A stretch of DNA of 64,000 bases from Prunus persica (taxonomy: Eukaryota > Streptophyta > Magnoliopsida > Rosales > Rosaceae): assembly GCF_000346465.2 (NCBI RefSeq), contig NC_034014.1:15534630-15598629 (forward strand), written 5' to 3'. Numbering within the stretch: the stretch's first letter is position 1; the number at the start of each line of letters is the position of its first letter. The position numbers and the translations under genes were made by a program. The notes under the pieces were generated by a model. That model searched no databases. It saw only the letters and a program-made list of their open reading frames with translations, and was not told the origin of the DNA. Positions 61,547-64,000 of this stretch are shown here, one piece after another.

Positions 61547-61947
61547 ATGTCTTCATCATATCTCCCAGCAACTACTGATTCGATTGCTCATGCTTTAGAG
61601 GCCATCTGAAGCCATTTCTATTCTTTATCTCATTCTTGAAACCCATCTTCTTCTTCTGAAGCTCTACGGATAAAGGAAGAGGCTATCACAAATCTGACGG
61701 ATCTTCTTAGCCAAGAAAATCAAGCAGAGGATCAGGCACATCTGATCTTCAGATTTCCCTGAGAAGCGAACTTTCCTTCGACAGCGAGTGGAGGCCAGGC
61801 TTGCATCTCTTTTGATGGAAAGCAAGGAGTATTCAGAAGCACTAAGTGTCCTATCAGGCTTGATCAAGGAAGTGAGAAGGCTAGTTGACAAGCTTCTTCT
61901 TGTGGACATAGATTTGATGCGAGTAAGCTCAATTTCTCTTTGAGAAA
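61547..61947 (+). pseudogene. RPN6: Captured fragment of 26S proteasome subunit RPN6 gene
   Basis: The fragment begins MSSSYLPATTDSIAHALEA at 61547, the start of plant RPN6 (26S proteasome lid subunit, PSMD11). It then has stops and a frame change, NPSSSSEALRIKEEAITNLT, and a jump to EKRTFLRQRVEARLASLLME and IKEVRRLVDKLLLVDIDL. About 80 residues normally between these parts are missing, and the homology stops shortly after (SKLNFSL-like, about 61945). It lies between blocks of the CACTA-like element's motifs and is dead. It is a transduplicated piece, not a host gene. Confidence 0.8.
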
Positions 61948-62059
61948 GACATCCAAATTATTGTCTTTGAGATGTGAGAGACAGTGTCTCTGAGAGAGGA
62001 AGAACTTGGAACCCTAAATGTAAACCGAAAATGAATGAAAGCGACAAATTTATAGAATA

Positions 62060-62345
62060 AATTTTTAAAACCAACGGCGGTCCTTACAAAAAAACTGCCG
62101 TTTAAATTGTAAAATCAACGTCGGTATGACCGACGTATATTACAGAAATCCACGTCGGTACATTAATAAAAACGACGTGTTAAATAATCTACCATGACGC
62201 GAGTTATTACTTATGTACTTTAATTTTTGAGTTTACTACGACGGTACTTACAACACTACTGTCGTATTTATTTACCACGTTCGAAGTTAAATGTACCGTC
62301 GTATTTTGTAATTTATACGTCGTAGTTATATGTAACCGCCGTATT
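62060..62345. repeat. Second ACGACGGT-type motif block
   Basis: After the RPN6 fragment the motif resumes (ACGGCGGT, ACGTCGGT, ACGACGTG, CGTCGTAG and others, about 12 sites) up to the leader exon of the element gene. Confidence 0.8.
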
Positions 62346-62459
62346 ATTTTTTTGAAATGGTTTTATATGTAAGCAACTTTTCGTCTACCTGACTTACACA
62401 TGCACTGTTTCCAAACCCGATTAAAAATTTCAATCTCCCAGAGAAAACTTTTAGACTTT

Positions 62460-62571
62460 TTTCCTTGTCAGAGCACTGTCAGAGTATCTCATCGTCTTCC
62501 TCTCGTCTTCTTCGTCGTCTCTGAACTTAAACATCGATCGTCTTCCTCTTGCTTTCATTGCACGCAAAAGG
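62460..62571 (+). other. Putative 5' leader exon of the CACTA-like gene
   Basis: A CT-rich leader (CATCGTCTTCCTCTCGTC) ends at CGCAAAAG|GTAAGC, a good splice donor. The acceptor that would pair with it is TTCACTTGCAG at 63464, 15 bases before the ATG. No start codon is needed here. Confidence 0.6.
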
Positions 62572-62881
62572 TAAGCTTTCATTTTCACTATTTTGGTTGC
62601 TGTTTTGCATGCTCATACGTTTTTTGTTTGAAAAATCTTTTTACCTTTTTTCTGGCCAAAATCATTTTACTTCTTTCCAAGTTCGATAAAATATACAGAC
62701 AAAGAGGGAAAGTTTCCAACTTTGAAGACAACTACCTCAACTAAATAAGACGACGGTAGCTTCTTATTTACGTGGTTAAATATGTAGACCACGACGGTTC
62801 GTCAGTCGTTCTAGCGTCGTCTGAAAATTGACAAAGTTGTTTTTAAAATTATAGTCTTTTTTTTATTTGCTTGTTTAATTG

Positions 62882-63128
62882 CAGGTTTGATTTCTCTGAA
62901 TAATGGTTTTTGTTTTTCCCTAATTTGATAAAATATAAAGAAAAAGAAAGTAGGGTTGGTATCTAATATAGACGACATTATCTTATTGTTTTACGTCGTA
63001 TGAATGTTAATACCACGACGTCATATTAAAATACCGTCGTCTATATAAGATTCCAAAACTTTCTTTCTTGGCCTTGTATTTTATCAAATTAGAAAACAAA
63101 AACCATGGTTCAGAAAAATCAAATCTGC
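62882..63128. repeat. ~247-bp fold-back (imperfect palindrome) in the leader intron
   Basis: GCAGGTTTGATTTCTCTGAA at 62882 is complementary to the end of the block at 63128, and the arms pair for most of their length (ATGGTTTTTGTTTT, GATAAAATA, TATAGACGAC). The centre is near 63005 and contains the ACGACG motif in both directions. A transcript of it would form a long hairpin. Confidence 0.8.
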
Positions 63129-63479
63129 AATCAAACATTCACAGAGAAAGAAAGAAGGGTTTTGGATCCTTATATAGACGACGGTATATTACTACTGACG
63201 TCGTGTGAACATCAATACCACGACGTTATATAAATATTTCATCGTTTATAGTTAATTATCACGTCGGCCGGTAAATATCGACGTAATAAGTTATTATTAC
63301 GTCTTATTTTATATTATTTCGTCGTTGTTTAATTACCTTGGTTTTAAACATTTATTACGTCTGAGATTATTTCATTGCGTCGTTTAAAATCATATCATAC
63401 GTCGTATTTTATTAATAACCGTCGTTTGTGTTCTTAATCTTTTCCTGAAATATTTTCACTTGCAGTTTTGTCTGTAAAA

Positions 63480-64000
63480 ATGGTTTCTCACCAAGACCAA
63501 AGTAAGGATTCTGGCTCCAAGAAAAATGGAGGTAAGGAGCTTGGAATGGTACCTCCTCAAGAGAAGTCTTCGAAGAAGATGAAGTCTTCAAAGAAGATGA
63601 AGTCTTCGAAGAAGATGAAGTTTGCTTCATCATCTGCTGAGACAAAACCAACCAGCACGACAACAATCTCTGATGATTCAAAGTCTGGTCGAGGTATGAG
63701 CACAATGCCTCGTGTTGTGAAGAGAAAACTTCAGAAACTGAGGCCAATTGTTGAGTACAATAAAAGGGGGAAAGGAATTGGCCAAGCACATAGTGAGATG
63801 CAGTCCTACATTGGTGTGTTGGCACGCTCCAGAGTTCCACTTGTGGACATGAAATGGGCTCAAATCCCCAAGGATATAAAGGAGCAGATTTGGGAAGCAG
63901 TTGACATTGCTTTTGTGGTAGGTCAAGGGGGCAAGAACTCTGTGTTAGCTTCTGCTGCCAAGAAATGGAAGGATTTCAAGTCTACACTAACGAGGCATTA
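63480..64000 (+). CDS. CACTA-associated protein, N-terminal part (incomplete at window end)
   Basis: The frame opens at ATG 63480, after the splice acceptor at 63464, and stays open to the window end (173 codons). It has a lysine-rich start with three copies of SSKKMK, a Ser/Thr-rich linker, RVVKRKLQKLRPIVEYNKRG, then SYIGVLARSRVPLVDMKWAQ and a region ending KKWKDFKSTLTRH. The order 'SYIGVLAR..VP....W..IP...K...W......F' is that of long proteins carried by plant CACTA elements beside the transposase, often with a Ulp1-like protease further on. Its job is not known. No break is seen, so the element may still express it. Confidence 0.65.
   Translation, partial: MVSHQDQSKDSGSKKNGGKELGMVPPQEKSSKKMKSSKKMKSSKKMKFASSSAETKPTSTTTISDDSKSGRGMSTMPRVVKRKLQKLRPIVEYNKRGKGIGQAHSEMQSYIGVLARSRVPLVDMKWAQIPKDIKEQIWEAVDIAFVVGQGGKNSVLASAAKKWKDFKSTLTRH

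Larger units (their letters stand above)
59853..64000 (+). mobile_element. CACTA-like element with ACGACGGT arrays, runs past window end
   Basis: The left end is CACTACTACAAAAAGTG at 59853 (preceding bases GTA may be the target duplication). Then come about 1.6 kb full of ACGACGGT, CGTCGT and ACGTCGG words (59870-61490), a captured RPN6 fragment (61547-61947), more motifs (62060-62345), a 5' leader exon, an intron again rich in the motif (62740-63430), and an open coding exon (63480 on). The right end is outside the window. The same end and motif occur at 40607. Confidence 0.75.

Overview
The window is nuclear DNA of a flowering plant, almost certainly a eudicot. It has spliced genes with GT-AG introns, a vegetative-type plant actin, a plastid-targeted carbamoyl-phosphate synthase subunit, and plant transposon families (Tekay, Copia, Tat/Ogre, MULE, CACTA, PIF/Harbinger). 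The style of the repeats would fit Rosaceae, but that is a guess.

Only two ordinary host genes are intact. CARA (+, coding 46983-51295, 10 exons, 427 aa) makes the glutaminase subunit of carbamoyl-phosphate synthase. An ACT7-type actin gene (-, coding 54683-56126, 4 coding exons, 377 aa) has a 5' UTR leader intron of about 1 kb and a TATA box near 57280. Nearly everything else is transposon-derived.

Layout. 984-11050: near-complete minus-strand Ty3/gypsy element of Tekay type, with 2.6 kb LTRs and target duplication AAAGT. 11309-12187: decayed MULE transposase. About 12640-13933: long inverted-repeat DNA element. About 13940-34555: decayed CACTA-type element whose Transposase_24-like gene was hit by three separate LTR elements, each with its own 5-bp duplication: Copia 14543-18715 (CTATG), a coding-free LARD-like element 19690-25738 (GTCTT), and a Tat-like gypsy element 26124-32985 (ATGAC) carrying an antisense gene. 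35965-39120: second decayed MULE transposase (-) that lacks its catalytic core. About 39607-46132: PIF/Harbinger element with converging ORF1 (+) and transposase (-). Its ORF1 is split by a CACTA-like insertion (about 40607-43651) that carries a MAP65-like gene fragment. 46150-46690: related MITE just upstream of CARA. 59288-59852: LINE remnant. 59853 to the window end: left part of a second CACTA-like element. It has long ACGACGGT-type motif arrays, a captured fragment of the 26S proteasome subunit gene RPN6, and the start of an apparently open element gene at 63480.

The most unusual items are the two ACGACGGT-motif CACTA-like elements, each with a different captured host-gene fragment, and the LARD element. 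The LARD has nearly identical LTRs, no coding capacity, and arrays of short degenerate repeats. All domain calls are by eye, and no database search was run.
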